Of a stretch of 64,000 bases of DNA, positions 43,854 to 54,634 are shown in pieces. The notes beneath the pieces were generated by a model that worked only from the letters and a program-made list of their open reading frames with translations, searched no databases and was not told the DNA's origin. The DNA lies in the NCBI GenBank assembly GCA_007115705.1, contig QXEO01001027.1, forward strand, positions 1,427,659-1,491,658, written 5' to 3'. A program made the translations under genes and the position numbers. Source of the DNA: Dactylis glomerata (lineage: Eukaryota; Streptophyta; Magnoliopsida; Poales; Poaceae). The stretch's first letter is position 1. Each line of letters starts with the position of its first letter.

Positions 43854-45389
43854 TGATGTCTACGCACTTCTATTCTTGTAGACACTTGTTGGGCCTCCAA
43901 GTGCAGAGGTTTGTAGAACAGCAGCAAGTTTCCCTTAAGTGGATCACCCAAGGTTTATCGAACTCAGGGAAGTTAGAGGTCAAAGCTATCCCTCTCAAGC
44001 AACCCTGCAATTACGATACAGAAAGTCTCTTGTGTCCCCAACACACCCAATACACTTGTCAGATGTATAGGTGCACTAGTTCGGCGAAGAGATAGTAAAA
44101 TACAAGTGGTATAGATGATTATAAGTAGCAAACGTGATTTGGAATAAAAATCGATGCGAGCAAACAAGTAACAAAATAGCAAGTAAACGGTATGCAAAGC
44201 TTGGAAACAAGGCCTAGGGATCATACTTTCACTAGTGGACACACTCCCAACAATATAACATGATTGAACAAATAACTTATCTTTGCTAAGGCACTCTGAA
44301 TTACTCTCCTATTGAATAACACTAATCACTGTGTAGTGGCTACAGAAGCACCCCTTAAAGTTCATCAAGTACTTGACAAACACCACTCATAGAGATATCC
44401 AAATCAGATCACAACTCAAGATAGAAATCATTGCAACTTAGACCAAGTACTAACACGGTGCACACACTGTCAACATTACACCATGAAAGGAGGAATAGAT
44501 CACTCAAACTATCATAGCAATAATTATTCTCATAATCCACAAGAGATCACAATCATAGCCTAAACCAAGTACCACCATGATGCACGCACTGTCACCGTTA
44601 CACCATAGCAGGAGGAATAGATTACTTTAATAACATCACTAGAGTACACAAAATATCTGAATAATAACATGTACTTGTTCAACATGATACAAAGCTCACG
44701 ATCACATAAAGATCACATCATGGGAGAGAGAGGTGAACCACATAGCTACCGGTAGAGCCCTCAGCCCCGGGGATGAACTACTCCCTCCTCATCATAGGAG
44801 ACAGCAAGGTTGATGGAGATGGCGGTGAGGTCGATGGAGACGGCGGAGACGGCGATGGAGACCGATGGAGATGGCTCTGGGGGCACTTCCCCGTCCCGGC
44901 AGGGTGCCGGAACAGAGACTTCTGTCCCCCGAAATTCGTCGATGACGGCGGCGGAGCTGCGGAACTGTTTCTGGAAAATTGCCGACTCCCCTAGGGTTTT
45001 CCGTCCCGAGCTTTATATAGGCGAAGGGGCGATGTCAGAGGGCTGCCAGGGCCTCCTCACTCAGGGGTGGCGCGGCTAGGGCCTGGGCCGCGCCAGCCCT
45101 ATGTGAGGGAGGCCTGTGGCCCCTCTCCTTCCTCTCTTCGGATGTCTGGATGCTCCCAGGAAAAATAAGACTTCTGGCTTTTGTTTCGTCCAATTCCGAG
45201 AATATTTCCTGTGTATCACTTCTGAAACACAAAAACAGCAGAAAACAGGAAACTGGCACTGTGGCACTTGTTAATAGGTTAGTTCCAGAAAATGCATAAA
45301 AGTGCCACTAAGTGTAACGAAACAATAGGCAAATGGTGTAAAAACAAGCATGGAGCATCAAAAATTATAGATACGTTTGAGACGTATCA
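43854..45389 (-). repeat. Gypsy 5' LTR, subtype A
   Basis: On the minus strand it starts TGATACGTCTCAAACG at 45389 and ends GTAGACATCA at 43854. A TATATAAAG-type box at 45009-45018 (minus) probably drives the transcript. Confidence 0.93.
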
Positions 45390-45394
45390 AGCCT

Positions 45395-45750
45395 CCTCTG
45401 CTCCCTTGCGCCGACGAGCCCGAGGATGTGAGGACAGCGCCCCTGCTGGCCCCTTTGCTAACGTGCGCGAGCACCCTGAGGGTGAACGCGCCGCCATCAA
45501 ATGGCTCAGCGGTGGTGCCCTTTCTTTTCCCTGCGAGGGGAGGTTCTTCTTCCCCATGCCTCCATTGGATGCGCATGGAGATCGAGCAGAATAGGCACGG
45601 CCATGGTGGCGGCGCTCTTTGTCGGCGACGCTGGCGAGTCTCTATTCCTTTTCCCTTTTTCTTTGCCCTCTGTTCTTTTAGGGTTAGGGATCCAGTGGGT
45701 GGGGATTTCTTTTGTTGATCTAAACCGAAGAGATCTACAGCCTAAACAAT
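45395..45750 (-). other. Copia 5' leader, GC-rich
   Basis: This is the stretch between the copia primer site and the nested gypsy element. On the minus strand a short frame begins near 45603 (MAVPILLDLHAHPME...), but no gag homology is visible. It probably joined 38392 before the gypsy insertion. Confidence 0.55.
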
Positions 45751-45762
45751 GCTCTGATACCA
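45751..45762 (-). promoter_or_regulatory. Copia primer binding site (initiator-Met tRNA)
   Basis: On the minus strand TGGTATCAGAGC follows the LTR end after one base. It is the standard copia primer site. Confidence 0.93.
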
Positions 45763-45763
45763 T

Positions 45764-46172
45764 TGTTGAGGCCTAGGCTAGATCAAAACGATATCATACT
45801 GTCTATGCATCAATTGACTCAGGATCTGGGAGAGCGAAACAGAGAGATGGGAGAGGGAACACCTGCACCAGAGCTTGATGAACTTGAGCCGGAGGCCATG
45901 GCGATGGGCGACGGCGTGAGCGTGGTGAGTGAGGGTGGCGGCTGGAAGAGCTTCCCGTCGGCCTAGCGCCTAACCTAGATCGGTAGGTGGTGTCGGTGGG
46001 GGGCTGCGGTGCACGGTGAACCTCGTACCGTGTGCGTCCGGCCCCCCCACCTCTTTATATGGCGCTGGCGACAGGGGCCCACCAACCATGAAGAGGTTGG
46101 GCGCCCCCGATCAGGGCGCGTGAGCAAGGGCGGATCGAGTCGTTGGACTCGGTCCTGGAGATCAACCTAACA
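45764..46172 (-). repeat. Copia 5' LTR, uninterrupted (409 bp)
   Basis: It matches the split 3' LTR and holds the empty site of the solo LTR. A TATA-like CATATAAAGAGG on the minus strand (46062-46051) is the likely promoter. Confidence 0.93.
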
Positions 46173-46177
46173 GGATC

Positions 46178-47355
46178 CTCCTTCTCTCATGCACATGTGA
46201 ATCAAGAAATTGCTTTGCAAGACCTGGTTGATAATTGGAATGGATCCAACGACTGGCACCGACCAGCCTACAGAGACCTATTAGATAAGGATGAAGGAGT
46301 ACTTCAATGCAAACAACACAACCAGAAATGAGCACACCGTGCGTTTCTCTTCGGTCATGTTGGTCGGTCATCAACACTGATTGTCAAAAGAGGGTGGCGT
46401 GCAAGCCAATGTTGATGAGATTAACCCAAGTGGCACAAATGACACCGATAGGGTAAGTAATTCTATTTGTTTGTTGATCATCTCTAGACATGTTTGTTGT
46501 TCTATATGACTCATTCTATTTGTTTGTTGCTCATCTTCTCTCTTTTATTTGCTTTGTAGAATACCATGGCTCAAGGCATGTATAGAGATGGGCGGAAAAG
46601 ACCAAGAAGGGCAACAAAATTCTTGGCAAGCTATTCATGTTGCATCATTGCTATGAAAACTGGATGCCGCAACCATAGCCACGAATGCAACCGGCGAGGC
46701 AACAATCATCGATGATGATGCATCAAGTGAGGAAGGCAAGAAGAGAAGCTCCACTCCTCACTCGGTTGCCAACACAAGGAGGAACATGCTTGGAAGGAAG
46801 GCCGCCAATGACTTGAAGGGAAAGAAGGCCGGAGATGATGACATAGCGATTGCTATCGATAGGATTGCCAACACAGGGTTGCAAGCAAATGAAGATAGGA
46901 AGTTGGCAAGAAACTCGGAGCATGAGGTCGAGGCGCGGAGGGAGGCTTTGGAGGAGAGGATTGCCGCCAACAAGGAGAGGAAGTTGGCATTGGAGGAGAA
47001 GAAGGTTGCCAACGAGGAACACCAACACCTAGTGGAGGAAGAGAGGAAGCTCTTCTTCATGGACACTTTCAACATGGATGAAAGGCAAAAGGAGTACATC
47101 AATCTTGCTCGCGATGAAATGTTGGCCAAAAAAAGAATGTTGGCAACCAACATGAATGCACCTTCGGCCATCTATGGAGGCTATGTAGGATATGTAGGCA
47201 TGGGAGCACCGACGGGTGTCTTTGGTGCCGGCTATGGAGGCATGGGAGCGCCGGCAGGCATGTTTGGAGCAGGCATGGGAAGCATGGCCTGCATGGGATT
47301 GGGTGGCTTTGGAGGAGTTTTTGGAGGGACAAGTGCACCGATGGCTGGCATGTGA
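46178..47355 (+). pseudogene. NAM-C-domain gene, 3' part after the copia insertion
   Basis: Continues from 31943: SSFSHAHVNQEIALQDLVDNW and so on. A frameshift near 46294 moves the reading to YFNANNTTRNEHT. An intron is readable at 46453-46559 (GTAAGT...TTGTAG) between TNDTDR and NTMAQGMYR. A stop near 46660 interrupts the frame, after which DDDASSEEGKKRSSTPHSV leads into the NAM-C coiled part (46786-47355): EVEARREALEERIAANKERK, LALEEKKVANEEHQ and MDERQKEYINLARDEMLAKK, ending in Gly/Met-rich repeats (GYGGMGAPAGMFGAGMG). Clearly inactive: split by 14.2 kb of copia, two frameshifts and one stop. Confidence 0.75.
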
Positions 47356-48540
47356 GGCATGGGAGCACCACTGGGGGTATCTATGGAGCCATGGGAGCAC
47401 CACCGGGGGGATTCGTGGCCTCCATGGATTCTTCTCTACCTCGTTCAACTCATGGTGTCGATGAAGAAGCAAAAGATGGAGATGACTTCAAAAATGTGGA
47501 TGAGTGATGATTTGTTTGCATTTTTGATATGCAAATTTGTGTTAAACATCGTTATGTGAATTTGAACTAAGATATTTGTGTGTTTGTTGAACTATGCTAT
47601 ATCATTTATTGATGATTTATTTGGGAATTTTGATCTTGTTGGTGGTCCTCCGAGGCGGCGAGAGCCGCGGCGAGGTCCTCCGATGCGACGAGAGGAGCGG
47701 CGAGGCGAGCTTCCGCGTGGTCCTCCGATGTGGCAAGACACGATGATTTATCCGAGACACCGCAATGGACTCCTCCGTCATCGGCGGCGCGGACTACCTG
47801 GTCGGAGGCCGCTGGCATGGCGGCGGCGGTGGCGCTAACAGCCGGCCTGGTCTTCCAAGGAAGCCAAGTACCTAAATTTCTCGTTTCACGACCAGGGCTC
47901 CAGCAACCTTGATGAATTCAGCTAGGACACTCACGTCAAAGATAGGACCCCAAGCAAGCATGAGCGGATGCTTGAGTCTGATAGCCTTCAGACAAAGTTC
48001 AAGTTATACAGAAGCTTTGCAACACAGCTCTGTATTTTAATTTTAGGAGCATTTGGGAGAAAGAAATGATCATAAATCTAATCTAATCTAATCTAATCTA
48101 ATCTATCTAATCTAATCTAATCTAATCTAAACTAATAATACGGCTTGAGGACGTGATGGTTAGAAAACCGTGGTACGTAAAAAAAACCAAACACCTGCGT
48201 TTGGTACGTCGAGAAAACCAGAGCAGATCGATAGAAAACCAGCAAAAGCTTCGTACGTCAAAAAGTTCGCTAGCTCCTCCGATTTTCTTGTCCGCCTTGG
48301 TACGCCGGGAAAACCTTCGTACCTAAGAAAAACCGTGAATCAACCCGCTGTCCACCATAGAAAGCCGTAGCTTGAGTTTCCTCCGTGCTAAAAAAATTGG
48401 AACTTTAGACGAGGTGGTACTAAAAGATCTTGAGGGCTCTCACGTAGGTAGATCGTACGTTAAAACTCTATTAACAGTTGAGTGGCCCAGAGCGGCCCAC
48501 AGGCCTTGAATCGTACATGGTATAAGAACGTTATCGAGTA
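47356..48540. other. No gene; tail of the Harbinger-like segment and unassigned DNA
   Basis: 47640-47850 repeats GGTCCTCCGATG-type units in a GC-rich context. A pentanucleotide microsatellite is at 48075-48132. 48150-48380 repeats GAAAACC...GTACG motifs. No matching Harbinger end was found. Confidence 0.4.
48075..48132. repeat. (TAATC)n pentanucleotide microsatellite
   Basis: About 11 units with one single-base slip in the middle (AATCTATCTAATC). Confidence 0.95.
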
Positions 48541-51107
48541 CTAGATGCATTGCCCGTGCTTCGCTACGGCCTATGAAAAACTAACACAATTAAATTTTTT
48601 TATCTCACCGTCAAGAAATGAGATGTGCAAATTGAAAAGGCCTACGCCATGCTTAATATCATGTTGTTTATGCTATATTTTCTGTTTTATTTATATATTA
48701 TGGTTATTTTAATGTACAATTCTATGTAATTCTGTTGGTAGAGATGACATATCGTGGCTACTAAGATCTGGACATTTTCTTTTATAAAAGTAAGATACAC
48801 AATTGCATACTCTTGAAAAAAAATCTAAAGATTTTCATCGGTATTCTAACAGCTAAGCTTTGAGTTGCAACCGTTAGTTCTGTAGCAAAATTCAGTTTAT
48901 TATGTCTTTTATGTGCACATGTGTGTATATTTGTTACTCCAAACAAGTCTAATTTACATTTTTCAAATCTTTTGCCTGTATATGCATTTAAGGTTAGCAA
49001 CACCTTTTGATAAATTTTATGAAGTGGATATAGCAGGCACCACACCATAGTACCTAGCATCACCTCCATCGGGGTTCTGATTTTTTATTGCAAGCATCAT
49101 GTTTCGGCCGAGCGAAAAATACATAGATCCAGGTTCAAAAAAATGCATAAAAGTGACAGCACAACTGCTGAACTGTCGTCCTACATGCGACACCTGCAGC
49201 ACGCTGATCTCAGCTTTGGATACAGTTGCGAGGCTGCACCCTTGCAACAACCCAACAGCTATTTTCTAACTGGTTTGCTAGTTCTTAGTAAACTGAAAAT
49301 TAGCTTAAGGCTCAGTAATATCTGTCACCATCCATAGGGTGTATCAAGATTCGTTCTTTCGCACTTCTTCTTCCTTGTCCTGCTTGGCGAGGATGCGCCG
49401 TGGAGTCGCCGATGGCGCGGCTGGCCGTGACGGAGGCAGTGGAGGAAGCAATGAATCTTAGTGTTAGGGGTGGGGGTTGTGCCGACGCCAGAGAAGAAGC
49501 TGCCATTCGCTAGACTTAGAGGGATGGCCGGGGCGACGTTGGAACGACGGAGGCGAAGCTTCGACAAGGCGGGGCGGCGAGTTGCATGAAAACATGCCGA
49601 TCGCGGGCAGGATGGGTGGTGGCTCGGCCAGCGCACCGCGGAGCCGCCCATGGCGCGGCTGTCCGCAACGTAGGCGGTGGAGGAAGCAATGAATCTTAGT
49701 GTTAGGGGTGGGGGTCGTGCCGACGCCGGAGAAGAAGCTGCCATTTGCCAGACTTAGAGGGATGGCCGGAACGACGCTGGAACGACGGAGGCGGAGCTTC
49801 GACAAGGCGGGGTGACGAGGTGCATGAAAACGCACCGACCACGGACAGGGTAGGTGGCGGCTCGGCCGGCGGTAGGGCGGCGGCAGCGGTGAGACACTGA
49901 AGGTGGAGAAGAAACTTAGTCTACTAAAAGCCATGGTATGGACTCAGTTTTTCCCGAGAGGATATGGCTTGGATCTCGCATAAGCTAATTCTTCTACAGT
50001 CGTTATTTTAATAGCCAACAAAGAGCCGCATACAGTATCTCTACCTCAACTCGTTTCCTTGAGGCGAGTGGTTCCTGTGACGGGCAGCTCCATGTCCTAG
50101 AGTGAAATTATCTAGATGGATCTTGCTTGTACCAAAGCGACATGTGAGTAATCAAGTACCAGACTGCAGATCCCAAATCTTTAGCCTGAAAGTGATTGGA
50201 AATTGCATACAAATTGCATACTGGTTGATCCATAGTTGTCAATTTTGATGGAATCGATGAGCTTGGCATCGCCGATGTGACAACATAGAGTAGTATCTCT
50301 TCAATCTGCAGCATGAACGATGACCAGCCGCAGTTCAGCTCCTCGTGCGCGGCTTGTAAACAGGACACGGTGGGCTTAAGGCAGCGCCGAGGTGGGCTTC
50401 AGTTTAGGATGCGGGGGCGACCTGGTACTTGTCCATCTGCGCGATTGTTACCTCGGTGCCGCCTCTTCCCTTCGGCGGTTAGGCCATGACCACATGCTGC
50501 CGCTGCCCACGGCTCCGGCCGCACGCGTGCCTGCCCCGTTGCCAGTACGCCGCCGCTGCCACACTCTATCCCCGTGCAATCCCGACACCATCTCTTCACC
50601 CAGATGGGCTGTGTCGCCACATCCTTGTCCGGTCGCGGCTCCGCCTCTCTCTCTCCTGAGTCCTGAGCTTCTTCCTCTCCCCAGCTCGACCACCAGACGC
50701 AACACCACCATAGGACCATCGCATGTCGCCGCTGCACGCGAGCAGCGCCTCCCCTCTCCTTGCTCCCCATGATGGTAGCCCTTCCTTCTAGTACCCCCCA
50801 TCCCGATGGCCAGCGCCGCTGCGTGAAACACGGGAAGCTCAGGGGCGGCGCGCCCGTGAATCCAGGGCTGCCGCACCAGTGAGGTAGGGGCCGGGGACAA
50901 GGCGCACGGTGGGGAGAAGCAGGGGCGCCCGGGGTAGATGAGGTAGTGCTTTGCTGCGATTTGGATCGGAAAGGGTCGACAGGTAGAAGACAATGACTGC
51001 GGCTTGATTTCCAGATATTTTAGGGGTGTTTTTGTGAAACGACCACGACGTACGTACAAACGTAGGGTCGCTTTGCCGTTTTATTTGTAGAGATTTATTT
51101 GTAGAGA
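48541..51107 (-). mobile_element. Helitron, 2567 bp, both ends visible
   Basis: On the minus strand it begins TCTCTACAAATAAATC at 51107, preceded by A, and ends GCACGGGCAATGCATCTAG at 48541, followed by T. That is an insertion between A and T with 5' TC and 3' CTAG. A short stem (CCGT...ACGG) lies 11-26 bases before the end. The interior carries gene-like GC-rich pieces (50390-50960) and a tandem duplication, but no Rep/helicase gene, so it is non-autonomous. The 5' motif TCTCTACAAATAAA is shared with the second Helitron at 52298. Confidence 0.78.
49395..49880. repeat. Tandem duplication, 238-bp unit, in the Helitron
   Basis: ATGAATCTTAGTGTTAGGGG occurs at 49451 and 49689, and TTCGACAAGGCGGGG also recurs with the same 238-bp step. 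The copies differ at many positions. On the minus strand both give similar short frames (LANGSFFSGVGTTPTPNT), so a coding fragment may have been duplicated after capture. Confidence 0.88.
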
Positions 51108-52297
51108 TATTATACACGTTACTTAACTCCCACGGCCTGGTTCCTGTAGTATATACACTTGAGTTCCGAGACGAGATCAACCGCGACGAGAAGTACCCTG
51201 CGCTAACCGGCTAACCCATGACCATCCAGACGAGATCGACCAAGAGATCATCGAGACGAGAACGAGATCGACCAAGAGATCATCTAGACAAGATAGACAG
51301 ACTGCCACGACGATAACTTCCGGCCCTAACCATCGAGGAGGCGAGAGATCGACCAGGACGAGAACTGCCTAACCCACAATCGAGGGAGCTGTTTCTTAAT
51401 CTGCCAAGATGCAGCATCAAGACCCTGACCGGGATCTCCTCTCACAACGCCGGCGGAAGTGGCTTCGATCGAGGCGCCGTAGTAGAGATGAGCAGCCCGA
51501 AGGCTCGCCGCCAACATCTTCTCCACGGAGGCAAAGAGTAGGTCCATCGTCCTATTTGTGCTACGCCCGCAAAACGCAACCCCCACCGTACCTCACGCAG
51601 CTGGCCGGCGACTCCTCTACGGAGCGTGTTGAGCACGACGCGGCGCCAGGCGGCGAAGCGAAGGTCTATTGGAGAGGCCCGCTTCCACCTGCATCACGTA
51701 CGGTGGCAGAACTGGATGTGGCTGGCCGAGCTAGAGAACCGCCAGCGAAGTGCACGACATCATGGCCAAGTGGGCCGTTGTCTTCCCAACAGCCCGTTTC
51801 GTAGCATGTAACTGCAGCGCCCAGGACGCAGGTTGTACGTTCGCGGCCGCGCCGGCGATGAGTGCCACCATGCAGACAATCGTCATCTCCGGTCAATACC
51901 AGCACGGGCACATGCGCCGATGCGCGAGGCGCTGGCATTGTTCCATCAGATGAGGCGCGATCGAGTCCGGTCGAACGGTCTGGTGTTCTTCGCCGTGATC
52001 TCCGACTGCACGCACGGCACGACGGGCTCGTGATCTCCAGCTCCGGGATGGTGGAGCCTGGGCTTGAGGCGGGGTAGCGAGGAAGGAGTTGGTGCTTCAC
52101 TAGCCGGTGGCAGAGCTTGTAATAGCAGAGCTCGATCAAGGTTAGATTCAGCGGCCGGGGTTCCAGGCAGCTCAGAGCTCGTGCTGGATCATCGGTATAG
52201 CAGAGGCAAGCCGCACGCGTGCGGCCTCCCGAAGAAGCCTATCCAAATTATATTCCTCATCTTTTATCATTAACAACATAGATAGGTCGTGATGGTA
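51108..52297. other. Spacer between the two Helitrons with a possible PPR gene fragment
   Basis: 51200-51310 has short GACGAGATCGACCAAGAGATCATC-like repeats. The frame around 51915-52033 reads REALALFHQMRRDRVRSNGL, then FFAVISDCTHG, which resembles one pentatricopeptide repeat. The surroundings have no continuous frame, so it is at most a fragment. Confidence 0.45.
51915..52033 (+). pseudogene. Possible PPR (pentatricopeptide repeat) gene fragment
   Basis: The roughly 35-residue unit has the EALxLFxxM...GxxxxxxVxxxCxH pattern of a PPR repeat. Only one unit is seen, and frames before and after are broken. PPR proteins bind organellar RNA; nothing of that function can remain here. Confidence 0.4.
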
Positions 52298-53909
52298 TCT
52301 TCTTCTCTACAAATAAAGCCGCGATGCGACCGTGGTACGTCTTTTGTTCCCTCGCGCGATCGCTCGGTTCTATCGCTGGAGAGTTCGAATCGGAGTGTCT
52401 TCCTCGACCTTCGCCTATGTGCAACACTGGAACTATGCCCCAATTCGGATGGGTCAGGTTGGATCAAACGTGTGCATAAAGGAGAGATCTCTAGGAGCCG
52501 TTACCAAATCGCCCCGCACCGCCCAACCCTACCCCATGGATGCTGCTACCATGAGGTCTCTGATAAGGGCGGCCTCCATGACCAGAGGACTTTCCCAAAC
52601 ATGAAGGCTGCACCGTCGACCTGCCTATGGGTCTTACCTCCGCCTGGCTGGGCGACAGCTTGCCGCTGATGGTTCTGGTCGCCCCGGTTCGATTCCGGTC
52701 CCAAAAATCGCTCGCCGGCGGCCGACACAACCTGCTACACGGTCGTGGTCGGCTGCATGGCGCTGTCAAGGCCGATATCAACCAGCGCTCGCCGCGCTCA
52801 AATTCTGCACTCCCGCTGACCTCGCGCACTCGCTCCACGCCGCCGAGGTCGTGTCATTGCAACTCGAGTTGGATCATGTGGAGCATCTCATTTCACTTGC
52901 TTTGCATCAATTAGGAAGCCGAACAAGGTGGATGGCTTTGGAGAATCTGTTGTCCCGAAATTACGATCTCTAAATAAAGACTGTCACTGTCTTCTTCTCC
53001 TTCAGCTAATAGTAACTGCAGTCTGCAAATACTGATGGTTACTTCCACATTATAGCATGGTTCTAACGACCTCGACGGCGTGGTGCAGCTGACCACGACC
53101 GTGGAGCAGGGCCTGCCGGCCGCCGGCGAGAGAATGGCGACGGCGAGTAAAGGCGTCAAGAGAAACCTGGAGGGCGTTGTTTTAATCCGTTGCAGGGTCT
53201 CGACGTTCCATTGTTGGATGCACATCGAACAAACCACACTAATTTATATCCCTCTGCGGTACTTTCCACAGCGTCAGAGGATCTCGTTCCGCTAATTTAG
53301 AACTGTTTGGTATATGCTTCAGTTACAAATACTTCCTCAGGTAATTTTGTTGATATGGAGTTGCACTAAGGTGCTGGAAGCCTAGAAGTGGAGATACTGT
53401 TCCTAAAGAGAGTCTGAATTTGAGGCTCTTCACCTTTGACAAATTTTTGGCTTCCAAGTATTCTGCATCTACCTTTTTTCAGATCAGCTCTACACATACC
53501 TAATCCTAAAAAAAGGTGCGCTCTGATTAATTCTTTTCAGAATTAATTTAATGGCATGTCATAGTTGCTTATATTTACTCCCATCACATTGTGAGATATT
53601 TGAAAACACACATGATCGACCCTGCGTATTTATTTATTTTCCTTTTATTATTAGCTTAGCTGAATTAGCATTATTTTTAGATGTGTTTAGACATGATATT
53701 TTAGGTAAGGTAGCGAAATAAACAAAATTACTTTTAAATATACAAGAAATTGGAATATTGAAGTACCATTGGTTGATTCAAGAGCAAGAATGGGCTGGAG
53801 ACGCTCTGGTTGAATTCGAGAGATAAATTTGTTAGGTTTTTAGGGAAGGACTCAAATAATTATATTTAATAAAATTTAGCCCGTAGCAACGTACGGGCAA
53901 ATATGCTAG
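52298..53909 (+). mobile_element. Helitron, 1612 bp, both ends visible
   Basis: It starts TCTTCTTCTCTACAAATAAA after an A and ends GTACGGGCAAATATGCTAG at 53909, followed by T. The 3' hairpin GCCCGT-AGCAACGT-ACGGGC (6-bp stem) lies about 11 bases before the CTAG. No Rep/helicase is present. The interior 52500-53240 is GC-rich with gene-like frames on both strands but no motif I can name. Confidence 0.78.
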
Positions 53910-54634
53910 TATTTTGTAAATTATGTACGCGTTGTGCTGGGTGCATGATAAGTCAAGAAATTGTATGTTCAGTTCTGTATCAGCAAATGCATAAAAATTA
54001 CTGGCTTGTTCAGTATGTTCAGTTCTGTATGCATTTGTGCTCTTTGCACTCTTCATGTTATACATCCGCTTGTTTAGTATCAGCAAATGCATAAGAATTA
54101 TTGGCTCTTCAATTATATAGACTGTAACGCCGGTTCCTTGTGGCTTATACTGATCATGAATCAGGAAATAACATGTGATGGCATGTTCTTTTCAGTTTTG
54201 TTCTTTGTTTCATGTAACTGATGCTATTTCTGATCAGTATATCTTGTTGTGAAATTTCAACTGCGAAAAAAATCAGCAAACTGTAACACCTCAAGTTGCA
54301 GAGTTATCCCTATGTACTACTTGATAAATTTTGATGTCTTCCACTAAATTGACACATGACATCACCTATCTGTAGGTCACTACAAGCAGAGAGGAGTATA
54401 ATGTACAGAGATATTTGCATATCCAGTCGTAGTTCTCTCCCGTAGTTTTTTTCCCGTAGGTGTAGCATTATTGTTCCTTGACTAGGAGATTGTGATACCT
54501 AGATATAGAAAACGTGTACGAAGCCCAGCACATTATTTCGGTCGTACCGGAGTTCCCGACAGACTCCTCCGCCGCCACAACTCGCCTCCAACCATCGCCA
54601 CTCTTCCTTGCTCCCGGCCGGCAAGGCGGCAACC
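53910..54634. other. Intergenic, upstream of the F-box gene
   Basis: Short local repeats (TATGTTCAGTTCTGTAT twice; AGTATCAGCAAATGCATAA twice) between 53960 and 54100. No sure TATA box. Confidence 0.4.

Larger units (their letters stand above)
38783..45389 (-). mobile_element. Complete non-autonomous gypsy-like LTR retrotransposon (6.6 kb)
   Basis: Two LTRs of about 1536 bp (3' copy 38783-40319, 5' copy 43854-45389), a tRNA-Asp primer site (43826-43843) and a polypurine tract (40320-40333) define the element. The interior is 3.5 kb with one 271-codon ORF and no protease, polymerase or integrase, as in LARD-type elements. It is inserted in the leader of the copia element. By eye the LTRs differ at about 21 of 1536 positions. 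Its outermost base at 38783 is A instead of the expected T. Confidence 0.9.
31944..46172 (-). mobile_element. Ty1/copia retrotransposon with nested insertions, TSD GGATC
   Basis: LTRs of about 409 bp begin TGTTGAGGCC and end ACCTAACA on the plus strand (31944-34001, interrupted; 45764-46172). GGATC flanks both ends (31939-31943, 46173-46177). On the minus strand, the right LTR is followed by TGGTATCAGAGC (initiator-Met primer site) and the left LTR is preceded by the polypurine tract ATCAAGGGGGAGAA. Gag and pol lie between (38379-34188). By eye the LTRs differ by about 6 substitutions and one indel over 408 bp. Pol is broken, so it cannot move alone. Confidence 0.95.

Noticed and set aside
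54608..54634. Longer N-terminus for the F-box protein at 54635
   Set aside because: The frame before 54635 begins with TTG, not ATG; the conserved F-box starts right after the ATG at 54635.
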